Source: Gigantopelta aegis (lineage: Eukaryota; Mollusca; Gastropoda; Neomphalida; Peltospiridae). Taken from it: a DNA stretch of 64,000 nt. The stretch is from positions 93,670,653 to 93,734,652 of the forward strand of contig NC_054704.1 in the NCBI RefSeq assembly GCF_016097555.1, given 5' to 3'. Positions within the stretch are counted from its first letter, which is position 1. Each line of letters begins with the position of its first letter. A model generated the notes under the pieces. That model had not been told where the DNA came from. It ran no database searches and saw only the letters and a list, made by a program, of their open reading frames with translations. Positions 24,854 to 37,638 of the stretch are shown piece after piece. Position numbers and translations under genes: made by a program.

Positions 24854-27800
24854 ACACACACACACAAACCTCTCCCTCTCTCTTCCCCCCTTCTCTCCCC
24901 CCCTCTCATATATATATCATTCACAAGTCTATTCAGGTGTAACACTGATCAGAACAGTAATAGGATATTAAAAATTAGTTCAAGGAGTTATTTTGGTTCC
25001 TTTTGAAGAAAACTATTACATAATGATTAAAAATTGATTGGCACTTCAAAGACAAACAAAGGTTACAAAAGTCCATTTTAGAAAGCATTAATGTCTTCCA
25101 TCAATATTTCACAAAGAATCACGGAATAAATTTATGGAGAATATTTTATTTTTTTACATTCACTTGATGAATGTGACAAAAAAACATGCTGACATGACAG
25201 GAGTTATAAATCATAAATCATCAATCAACAAATTACTGACTAAAAGATAAGCTGTAAGCATTTAAAAATTTAAAAAAACTGAAACCTGTTATATCAACAG
25301 TATACTATTTTGTGCACTCCCTATTAACAATTTCAAATTGCTTCTAATGGCCATGAATTTAGTATTCTGTATTTCTTACATATTAAAAAAACAGGTTTAA
25401 AACAAACTTAAACATCTTGTCCAACTAAAGATTATTTATAACACTTGTGCTTGCACTTAATATGTGTTACAGAGCAATCAATTTTGAAAGTGCTTATTTC
25501 ATTGAATGGTATGGCTGTTGTGACTGGGTCATTACTTAATTACGAGCAACCAAGCGTACTTTGTCTTTAAATTGTTAATAAGAGTGTTATTGGCTGTGTT
25601 CAGGCACCAATGGCCATTTAAGAAAATTACTTGCAGAAATAACAGACAATATGCTACAAGGATAAAAGCACCATAGGACACATGTGGCATTTGTAATGAA
25701 GTCTGACTGTAACATAAAAATATATTTAACAGCAGTTATATTTCCTCAAGCATGTGTTCATAATTGTCTTCAACACAAAGAAGCAGTGTAATCCAGTGCA
25801 CATTTCACAACAAAAATGCTGCTTTAACAAAAAACTTCAAAGCAGGCATGCAAGGCCATACAGATAAAAAGACAACAGAGCAATGATGTGTGCCTGATAA
25901 TTAAGTCTTTAACTTATCAACAATTTCAGCATTCTGTCATGTTCTGCAGTAACAAAAGTCAAAGGAACAAAATGAGAAAGAGATCAAATCTTGATGTACT
26001 TGAACGTACTTGTATACAGACGCTGGAACACATGGAATTCTACAATCTAACCCAGATCCATCTAAACTGATACAGATAATCAGGGTTGAAAAAAATCATG
26101 ATTTAAAAAGATAAAAAAAATGATTTTTTTTATTTAAATCAGATTTATTTGATTTTTTTGATTTTTACTTTAATTTGGAGCTTCTGAATTGAATACTTGC
26201 TCCCTATTAAATACACGATTTGGAAGCTTCACTGCATTCTGAAAGGAAATACCTCGAACATCTAGAAATGAGACAACAAAATGCATTTTGGGGATTATTG
26301 AGTTAATGTTTAAGTACTTGGTGTTTAGCCAGGATGGCTATATAAGGTGATTTGACACGTGAAGTCAGTGACTTCAAGTCACATCTGTTAGATCTGACTC
26401 TAGAGCATCCCTAAATTCGTCCAATTTACCACATTGAAGCAGAGTGCATGGCTTCACTTGACATCTTCACTTGACATCTTCTATTGTGTTGATCTCCCAG
26501 GATCATCCCAACCATAGATTTGGGGGAATTGTCACTGATCAGTATGACTTGTTAGACTACATAGTGTTGAAATCTAATTGCAATTCAATTATAAATATAA
26601 GTAAAAATAATTGTCTAGCGTAAGTAACAATTGATTTTAAATAACACTTCATTTTTTGTTCTGCGAGTTAATTGATAAATCACGTTTACAAAATAATCAA
26701 TAAAAATAAATGCAATAATCATAAAAATCAAATGAAACATAAAAAAAAAAAAAATCGAAATGCATGATTTAAAAAAAAAAAAATTGCAGTGATTTAAATC
26801 AAACAACTCTGCAGATAATGTATGTATGTATGTATATATGTATGTATGTACACTCACAGACTTTCTGCAAGAAAATAAGTTGGGGGTACGTAATAAAAAC
26901 AAAATAGACCATACGTGCCCCATCTATGTGTTTGAATGTTTTGAAATTGGACACTGCAGTGTCCATGTCATGTGCTTTGATAAATTTTACAGAGCAATTC
27001 TCTTACTATCATATATCTATAAATCATAAAAATGTATCCAGTAATTTCCAAGATTTTAGGGCATGTAATTTTACCCGCAGAATCCTCTGGCAGAAACCTT
27101 GACTCAGGACTTCACTAATTTGGACACAACACAATTTTGTTTTTGTTTGTTTTGAGCACAATGTCTTTTTTGACATGATAATGTTATTAAGAGCGGCTAA
27201 AGGGTTGTAAAGTTAAGACTTGAACTGGAAGTTATATTAATGTACTATAAAGTAAAAACATTCAGTAGTTTTGAAGTGAATGTTTTACGGTCAACTTGTT
27301 AAATTTGTATTTAATTTTGGTGTGCTTATTTTGTACATAATTATTTGGGTAAAGACCTGACTATATTAAACTATATGTAGTTATCAAGTCATACAATTAC
27401 ATAATATGCAAAATATTAATAATAATACATGTATTATGTTTTATATTAAAACACTTCCCCACCCCATCTAAAATTACATACACAGGGCTCCAAACTCTTC
27501 AGAAAATATGGTGGCCCAAAAAATAATAATGGAAGTTGGCAAATTATGGTAAGAGAACCACGAGCATGATTTTAATGTGGAATACAAATATTAATAGTAG
27601 CTCATATGTTATAGCTTTAAAGAAGATCGCCCACATAATATTATTTGGGCGATTAATGCCATTATTTTTTTAATATTTAAGTCGCCCATACGGACCATTG
27701 GTCACATTTGGTGACCTAGCCACAGGCCATTTCGAGCCCTGCATACATGTAAATGCTCAAGTCCCCAATACCCCAAAACATTCACCATCTTTGTGACATA

Positions 27801-30800
27801 ATTTACTAACATTATTGGTTTCCTGCTGTATTTAGTTTTTGTTTCTTTGGTACATGTACATGTACATGTTAATACTGCATTAACTTTATGAATAAAAACA
27901 ACACATTGTTTTAAAAGCATTACATGACAATAACTCGTAACAAAAGCCCCATTTCCTAGGTATCACAATATTCCTAGTGTTTGTTCATGTACATTGCAAC
28001 TCCATACAAAATGCAGAACTGTAGGTTATGTAGTTATCAAGTTTACAATTCCCATTATTAGTATTGATTTCATTATTGAAGCCCTTCACGGACACACTAA
28101 TACTTTGTTATTTATTCATATCACTGTTCTCATTATACTAATACTTGTTTGTCTATTTAATATCCGAATAAAATACAAGTGATCAAAGGGTACGAGGTGA
28201 TTTTTTCCATAAATCAGATTCTGCCATGAAAGAAGCACTGTTCTTGACTGTATTATCATATATGTGCTTCTGTGGTAACCCAACAACAGTTTCTGACTTA
28301 TTTTGATGCCTGCTTCCATCCCCATAACGTTTTGAAACATGCCATATAACTTTATCTCCCAATGTCACTACACTACTTGATTTTCTCAAACATACATACA
28401 TGTATATCTGTAGGCGACATGTATTTAATAATAATTTGCCAAAGACCTACATGTACCAATACATGTGCAAGTAATTTGAGAAAAATAATTCTGTTGAATT
28501 GAATGTCTCGTCTACCATACATGACATGGTACACATATTTGGTGTTGCTGATATCTGCATCCATAGATGATCATCTCAATGCATGTTAATAAATAAACAT
28601 TTCAAATTAAAAAAAAGAAAGTTTTTAAAAATTAAAGGGACATACCCTAGTTTCAACCCATGAAAATTAACACTACGTTCACGAACGTGCGTTTTTAAAA
28701 ATATGAGAAATGCATTTTGTGATATTAAAAACGCCAGGATGACCAAAAATACTTCGAATGAACCAAGTTTCATTTATGTAGGACTTATAGTTTGAGAAAT
28801 GGAGCTAAACACAAAACTTTAACGTTGAGCTATATGTAAATGCAAACTTGATGTCATTGCCACAACTGCAGGAAAAGTAATTGAAATATATCTAGTATTT
28901 TACTTTGTAAAGGCAATTGTGCAGAACTCGCTGATTTTTTAAACAATGCAGATATCTTAATATTGAAACACTGCTATTAACAACCATAGAATCGATTTTA
29001 CGACATGTCCACTTAATATATTTCACACCCATGCAACCCCCCCAAAAAAATCCCCCCATCTAAGTAGCCTTTATTTTGTTGTATTTTGATTGTGTAGTAA
29101 AGAAAAATTAATACAGGGAATTTTTTTTTCAAAAATATTAAATAAAAATTCCTGACTGTTTAAATATAACACAACAATATTTTTCTGTCAAGCAACACTA
29201 ATCAAATACAGGTGTGGGTAATAATATCCTAAAACATAGTGAAGCACATAACAGAGGTAATAAATAACAATCAATACCCCACCTTAAACACAGAGATTTT
29301 AAGTGATTGATCTAGACCAAGAGATCAGTTACTAGAAAACTATTAATTGCGATCAAAGCTACACCAGTAGAGTATTAGGTGTCTGTCCCGTGCCGCCAAA
29401 CATCAACCAATCCAATAACTAATGACAAGCTGTGATGGACAAGCAGATCGAGCAAACAGAATGTGTCTGGGAGGAAGGAGGAAGAGGTGAATGATAGATG
29501 GGACGGAAAAGCAGCCATTCATGTATCAGACAAAATTGTTTAATGAAAATAAAACCAAATTCTTTTTGAAGTTTTATAGTATGAAAATATTTAATAACAT
29601 TCGCCCTCCCACCCACACCTACACAGAAAGGAAACATTTGGTTATTTAACGGAGCACTCAACACATTTTATTTATGGTTATATGGCATCAGACAGGACCA
29701 CACATACTGAGGGAGGAAACCCGCTGTCACCACTTCATGGGCTACTCTTTTCGATTAGCAGCAAGGGGTCGTTTATATGCATCATCCCAGGATAGCACAT
29801 ACCATGACCTTTGATATACCAGTCATGGTGCACTGGCTGGAGCGAGAAATAGCACAATGGGCCCAGTGATGGGGATCGATCCCAAACCAACTGCGCATCA
29901 AACAAGCGCTTTACCACTGGGCTACGTCTCGCCCACACACACACACAGAGAGACAACCCCCCCACCGTATACACATATCCAAATAAGCAACTAGCTATTC
30001 AAATTCTTTTCTAACTTTTATTTTGTAAATGATTTAACCTCCCCCTCCCCCCAATCTTCCACACAATCATTCTGGAACAGACCCTAAATGTATGATACTT
30101 AACATGCAAGCAATATTCCGCTCTCATAACCACAACAATATTGGTGAATTCTCCCAAATATTCTCACCTAGTGGAAGATGGATTTTCAGCATGAATTCCT
30201 TAATTTGGCTAAATTATTGTAATTTCTTGGACAAGATGCTTTTCACAGCAAGACTCCAGTCCATTCACAGAACTCGAGTACCCATGCAAGGAATAGGATA
30301 GGATAACATTTTAACGTACCTATATCCAATTAAGATTCAAGCACCATGCAAGGAAGAACATTCTCATTTAATTATATTTTATATGTCATTTTGCCATATG
30401 CTTGCAGCCGGTTACATTACAGGTCTATCACAATGTCTGCAATACAATACAATGACATGATTTGGCATCCATGTTCAGCGTTGGAATTAAGATACATAAC
30501 ACTATTTTACTTTATTCCTTAGTCTCATTATCATCTAGTGATTCCGGGTCGAATTTGACCCTCAAGTACTCAAGTCCAATATTTTGGACTCGTGGAGGCC
30601 CTATAAACACAACAATGGAAATAGTAGCATAATGAATTATTCCCATTCATGTTAACCAGCCAAACAAGGAGCCATACACATTTTTAACACAATGTCAGTT
30701 AAATGTACCACAGGTTCAAATGAACATTAACCCAATAAATTCACCACAGGAGATTCATTCTACAATCTATTATACTTTAAGGCTGCGATCGGAGTCACAT

Positions 30801-33800
30801 TTTTAATCTGTTATGCTTTTAATTTTTAAAAAAATGAAATAAAAATTAATGTATTTACTTTTTAAAATTCTAAATATTACTTTTAATAGAGCACCTAGAT
30901 TTATTTTATTTATCCTAATGTGTCTTCCTTCAACTTTCATTGATAAATAAATCTCCAATCCAAACTTTAAAATTATTGAAGCCACAGGGGCCATGCAGTT
31001 ACAGTAAATTGTAAACATTGTGTGTGTGTGTGTGTGTGTGTGTGTGAGTGAGTGAGTGAGTGAGTGAGTGAGTGAGTGAGTGAGTGAGTTGAGTTGAGTG
31101 AGTGAGTGAGTGAGTGAGTGAGTGAGTGAGTGAGTGAGTGAGTGAGTGAGTGAGTGAGTGAGTGAGTGAGTGTGTGTGTTTGTGTATCGAACGAACCCCC
31201 TAAAATTAGCATGATAATGTAAAGTTGTTCTAATTTAAGGTTTTTGACATGCATGCCCCCTTAAACTGCAATCACATATAAAATAACTCCTAATGTCTCA
31301 CATACACACAAACACACACACAGTCACACACACACACACACAGTCACACACACACACAGTCACACATATACACAGACACATATACACAGACACACACACA
31401 CTGTGGGGTCAAAGATTACTCTACATAGAGAGGTCAGTGCCAAAAATATTTTAGCTCGCTCCTCTACTCATGAAAATTGTGTATAAAATCCCTTATATGA
31501 AAAATGTTTTATGCAAATCATTTCCCTAAATCTCCTTTCATTGGGGATTATCAAGAAAACCTTTTAGCCAGAACTGGACGTGTAGTGGATGTCACTGTCA
31601 CTCACAAACTGTCCGTTTGAGCAAATCAACACACTTTGCACACAAACAGCGTAAACATTTTCTTAGAATCCCTAATGTGTGAGCTAACGAGAGAAGAAAA
31701 ACAGCAAACATAGAAAGAATTCCACCGCGTCTGTAAATGCTGTATAACTCTCCCTGGGTCGAGAAGAGTTAAACCCGCCACCTGATTAAAGTACCATGAC
31801 CAAGAGAAGATTCTGTGACTACCTGGACATGATGTGCATCACGGCAAGACAAACACACTAACAACAGAACAACAGACCTCCATACACATGTCATTTTAAA
31901 GGGACTATCCTGAGTTTGTAAACAGTCATTGTATGGTGTTTCCGACTTAAACTTAGTCATTTTGGCGACTAAAATTACATATTAAATACATTTTCTTCTT
32001 TAGAATACCGGGCAGTTGTGTGCTAGTATTTGTAGCAGCTATTTTTCACTTCATAATATGTTTGTTTTTTTGTACATATAAAATTATTGGGAGGTAAAAA
32101 TCTCATTTGGACTACTACAAATACTAAAGAATAAAATATATTAAATGTGTAACTTTAGACATTAGAAAGGCTCTGTTAGTTGTAAACATGTTACACTGGA
32201 AACAAACTCAGGACAGGCCCTTTAATTTACAAGCAATATTACATATGGCATTTAATTTGTATAGGTCTATAGAGTTGTTCACCTCTTTGGTTAGTGGTGA
32301 TTTGGAGTGAATGGTTCATATGATAGGATAATGCAGTAGCAAGTTCAAGTATTTATAGAAAGCACAACTTGAAACGTCACAAAAGGGGACAATATTTCAC
32401 ATTAACCATCATTCTGTTTATGTGATGGTAACATAAATTTAAATTAACATGAACCACCAACTATTCAAACATTTATGGACTGATTTTTGGATTTTCTAGA
32501 TTTGCTGGGAAGTGAAATAGAAAAAAATACTACTAGAATGCAACATCAGTGTGTCTAAACTACATTTGAAATGTCAAAGTAGTGCAGAATCATAGTACAC
32601 ATGTGTGTTACTCACTGGTTATGCAAATATAATTAACATAATCAAATAATAGGTACCTAGTTAAAATCATTAGATTTTGAAATATTGTCCTTGTCACAAT
32701 CTCCAGAAAAAAACCTTTAGAAATGACTAAGAGTAGTGACATTAGAAAACAGAGAATGGGTGATGTACATTAATGTATTGTATACAGCAGACACCAAGTA
32801 AGAGCTATTATTTAAAATTGTAAACTGATGGTAAATATGTCCTATAATGTGATTGGTCAATTAGGCCTACACTGTTTTCCAGACATTAAATCGACACTAA
32901 CACCTGCAAAGCTAATGATGACATCATTAAAAAGTGAGTCATTAAAAAGTGAGTCATTACAAAGTGAGTCATTAGAAAGTGGAACAGATCAAGTTAACTG
33001 TTCAAGAAGCTATGGTTAGATTGAAGCCAGGTTTTTTTGTTTTTTTAAATACAAAGACATTCAATTGGCTTCATGGAAAAACATTTTAGCTAATGCCTTT
33101 ATGCAATCAAAAATGACATCTGCAGGCATCAAATAGATAACGCATGCAAATCCAAAAACTCAATATGGTTATATCCTAAGCTAATTTTCTTTATTACTTT
33201 ATTTGTTTAAATTACGGTACTGTACATACATGTAGTAATTATTTATTGTGGTTTAATATACCGTAGTTTATATATATAAAAAAATTGTTTTGTTTAACGA
33301 CACTACTAAAGCACATTGATTTATTAATCATCGGCTATTGGATGTCAAACATTTTGTAATTGCGACATATAGTCTTAGAGAGGAAACCCGCTACATTTTT
33401 TCATTAGTAGCAAAGGATCTTTTATATGCACCATCCCATAGACAGGATAACACATACCATGGCCTTTGGTATACCAGTCGTGGTGCCGTATTTATCTACA
33501 AAATAATACATGTACATGCACATTTGCATTCTCTGGCAGCAGGATTTAAAAGCGTTTAGAAAAGGTTGGTTATCTGTAAATAAATATAATCTGACCTGAC
33601 ATTTTCGCAATGGGTAGTTAAATATATACATATGTATGTACAATGAACATGTATGTTACACAGCAGGGTTTTTAAAAACAAACAAGTATCATGGTAATTT
33701 TCACAAATTACTTGGATTATAGCCAAACATGTTCTTTTAATTTAAAGATTAGACCATGCAAGAAAAGTGGGTACAATACATATACTGTACATGGGTACTT

Positions 33801-35909
33801 AGAAGAGACAATTTAACATCTGATTAAAAAGAGAACAGAACATAAATTATGTATTGATCTTAACAAACAAAATCTACTTGAGGTGGCAAGAAGCCAGAGA
33901 TGTTCAATCGAAGTTGCTGATTACAAAGTAAGACGAAGAAATACTTCACACAGAAATGATTGATGACTGTTTACAGGTGATTCTAACACAAAATTCCATT
34001 AAGTATGTACATGTACATTCATACGATTCCTATCGCAAAACAAATATTGTTAATTGTAATGCAACCAATACACAAACACTGCAACAATTCATGTTTTCAG
34101 ATATTTTTTTTTATTAACAATTTCTTACTTAATATTTTTTAACACAAGAAAGAATAAAGAAAAAATTAAACATGAAAAAAAGAAGAAGAAATATTAAATG
34201 CATGAAACTGTATGCCATTCATCAAATCACAGGTGAAGATGGAAGTTGGCAAATATACAAGTCACTGTAGATGAAAGTATAAAATTTGTCCAAAATTCTA
34301 TCCAAAAATTAAGATATTTCTATATGGATAATAACAATAATTTCGCTTTACATTTTCAAACAAAATTCTCCAAATACTCTGCAGCTAAATCAATTACGAG
34401 CCCAGCATACCATCTGAAAATTCTTTTATATACCTACTGGTCCTATATAGTGAGTCAGGTTATAACAAACAGATTATAAAGCCCAATTTCTTTAAAGGCA
34501 CACACATAACTAGGGTATATTGTTATGTGTAAAGTAAACACATAGACATTGTTAAGTACATGTATATAAATATCAATGAGTCTTACAACCATTGTTATGA
34601 TATAAAACAAGCTAGTTACACCCAGTGCCACAAAGCACAGTAAAATAGGATTTACATTTGGAAGCTATCATAAAGCTACATTGTAAATTAAGCCCAGAAT
34701 GCTCTTTGTTTTGGTGGTACATCTACAATATCAGATATTTCTAGCTTTATATCTTCCTAATTTGGGAACAACAGGTTTGTTTTGTCTGTGAGATCGTTAG
34801 TATAGTAATGTTACTAAGACATTATATCATCCACGTGGGAATCATATTTATTTTCAGCCCTGTACGTTAACTTTTTTCATCTAGGAGCCAGATGGCACCT
34901 ACTTGTATTTTTATATAGATAGTATGAAATGTTTTAGTCGCCAAAGAAAAAAAAAAGGTCAATTTTACGAAACTCATGTCAGGATTCATGTATTAGGGGA
35001 GCAATTAATCACTCACCTCATTTTTTTTTCACGGCAATGTCTGCACATGCACATTGTAAATGTACAATGGTGGTTAATTTTAGACATCTCTCTTATACTT
35101 TGAGACTTTGGTGTACATCACCTTACCTCTGTAGTAGGCCTTGGTGATTGCATCAAACTCTTCCTGTCCTGCAGTGTCCCAAAGCATGAGACGTACATCT
35201 TCGCCATTCAGTCTGGAAAAACAAGTCCCACACAAAACTTTCAATACATAAAAATAACAAAAACCTGTGTTAACATCTGGTGCTAAAGTGGCCCTTACAT
35301 ATCGGTTGCGGTGCCCGTGCGACTCCTAAAACAGACCAAAAAGGGCATTTTCGCGAGGCGTCCGACTGGATGCTGCCCGATTTCTACGGGCTCCGCTGCA
35401 ATTTTAGGGGTCGCCCGAACCCCGCAGGTGGGAATACCTGACTCCCAAATCTGCGATTTTCCAAGCACGATTTTAGGTCGTGGCAATTCTGTAGACATGA
35501 TGCTAGGGCCCCGCCCGGCGGCCTGCTGGCAATCGCCTGGTGATCTGGCGGCCGTCTGAAGATTATATACCGGACACCGTGGGATTTTCACGGCCACCCT
35601 ACAATAGCCTCATGACCCCCTCACGGATCCCGGGTGATTTGTACAACATTGGCCGGGTGCCCCGCTGGTCCCGCCCCCAGGACACAATGCAGGTTACGTG
35701 AATTATATTTCCGTAACCTGTGGATTACCTGATCGGTTACCTCAAAGTTACGTTGAAATTATATTTTAAATACATAATTTTTAGCTCAAACAAAGTTAAA
35801 ACAAAGTACAAAAGAAAACATTTTATAAAACAGTTTCTTTAATGATTGCAAATTGAAAGAAGTGACTTGTAGACGTTTCTTTTGTTTTCGTACGATCGTA
35901 ATGTTGTAG

Positions 35910-35943
<34 letters not shown>

Positions 35944-37594
35944 CACTTGCCACCGGGATCGCAAAAAGTAATTTTTAGTTGCCCGAATCTAAAAACCACT
36001 GTCCTCGGGCATCGGGCCACCGTATTCTAGAACCTCTGTGCAGCTTACGGAAGTTAACACTATTGTAAAAGTACTGAAACAAAATAGATATATTTGGAGG
36101 AAAAATGCCCATATGCATGTTTAGACTAATAATTTTCTTTTTAAATAACAAATAAAGGCTACCATTTGTCACTGATATGTAAAATTTAGTACACAGCAGA
36201 TTAAAAAAACCCCACCAAATACTCAAACAACAAATGTCCAGTTCCTCATAACTATAAAACAGGCTACTCATTGGTGCATGATTAGATTAATAAAAATAAA
36301 TCTTATAATAACATAAAAAGAAAGACCACAATTTGACACTGATATTTTGCAGTGGCGATGCAACTTTCACTTTATCGATGGTACTTCTATACTACAGTGA
36401 CGTTCCAAATATTTGTTATTTAAAGCTCATTATTCGATGTTAGTATTTTTCAGCATTTGTGACATTTTTGCATTTTTGTTTATGTTAAAACCATTTTCAA
36501 CCGTTGTATAATTATAGGTAATCCAATACATATATTCCTTTAGTATGGAAGCGTATTAGTGCCACCAAACGCAATAGAATAGCTCCAAATAATTTAGGCG
36601 CCTTAGCGGTCCGTGCACATTTCTTTAAAACTTTTGGCCCGACTTTATACTGAGCCTTTGGTCGCAAGTCACAACCCTTGCAATATATATACCGTTGTCT
36701 ACTCGTTTGCTGCGCATCAAGTATCTAAAAATCAGTCTAAAACACTTGTCAGAATACTAGTAGTATGTCTGCATGAATACATGTCTTGTAATCGTGAAGT
36801 CTGCAAGTTTTAATTTCTGAACGTCTAAAGATCACGACGTAACCGATTTGTGGTTCGCGTAAATTTAATTTTGCGTAACCGACACGTGAACAGAACGACG
36901 GTTCGCATGAAATATTGTGCCCTGCAATGGAATTTAGAATACACAGACATGTACAAGGATATATGCATATAGAATAACTGGATTCAATTGCAAACTGATG
37001 ACTTTTACATGTATATTGATTTCATTCAAAATGTAAATTACTTACTGGTAGCCTTTAAATAGATTACATTCAAAATGTAATTTTAACGCTTTTTTTTTTT
37101 TTAAATTAATACACACAAAATTTTATGCAAAAGAAAAACAAAATGAGTAGTATACCAACCAAGCCATTTTTCAGCTACATATATTTTGTTTTTATATAGC
37201 AGTCTACGTACTTTCCCTTCCTTTACCCCCTCCCCCCAAACAAATCCCACCCCAGCAACAAACAACTTACATGTAAGCAATGAACTACATGTGTACAAAG
37301 GACTGTTAAACCCGGATTCAAGGGGCACTGATAAAATGTGCCTGTATATATATATAGAGAGATCAAGTGCTAGATTAAATAGACAGATTCCATCAAGCTA
37401 TTTTCATTGACTGGGATTCTGTCATCATGTCAGTTTACACAGAAATCTGTAGTACACAGTCGCTGGTTAAAACATACAGGTCTATTTTATTAGACATATT
37501 TGTTCTTAACAAAGAAAAGTATAATGAAAGCTTTGCTTTATGACAACTCAGTATATGTTTTCAAACTACAGAAATGTTTGTTTGGAGTCTATAT

Positions 37595-37638
<44 letters not shown>

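Larger units (their letters stand above)
19732..35126 (-). other. RAB23: RAB23 intron 2, 15.4 kb, transposon-rich
   Basis: GT-AG intron between coding exons 2 and 3. It holds the SINEs, hAT-like elements, TTAA MITEs, RecQ-carrying long-TIR element, microsatellites and AP-1-like cluster listed separately. No other gene was recognised in its remaining AT-rich sequence. Confidence 0.85.

Noticed and set aside
30973..31254. 93-codon frame with repeated THSL
   Set aside because: Translation of the GAGT/GTGA tetranucleotide tract.
35295..35597. Overlapping ~100- and 82-codon frames on opposite strands
   Set aside because: Explained by the high GC of the island, with few stop codons; no recognisable domain.
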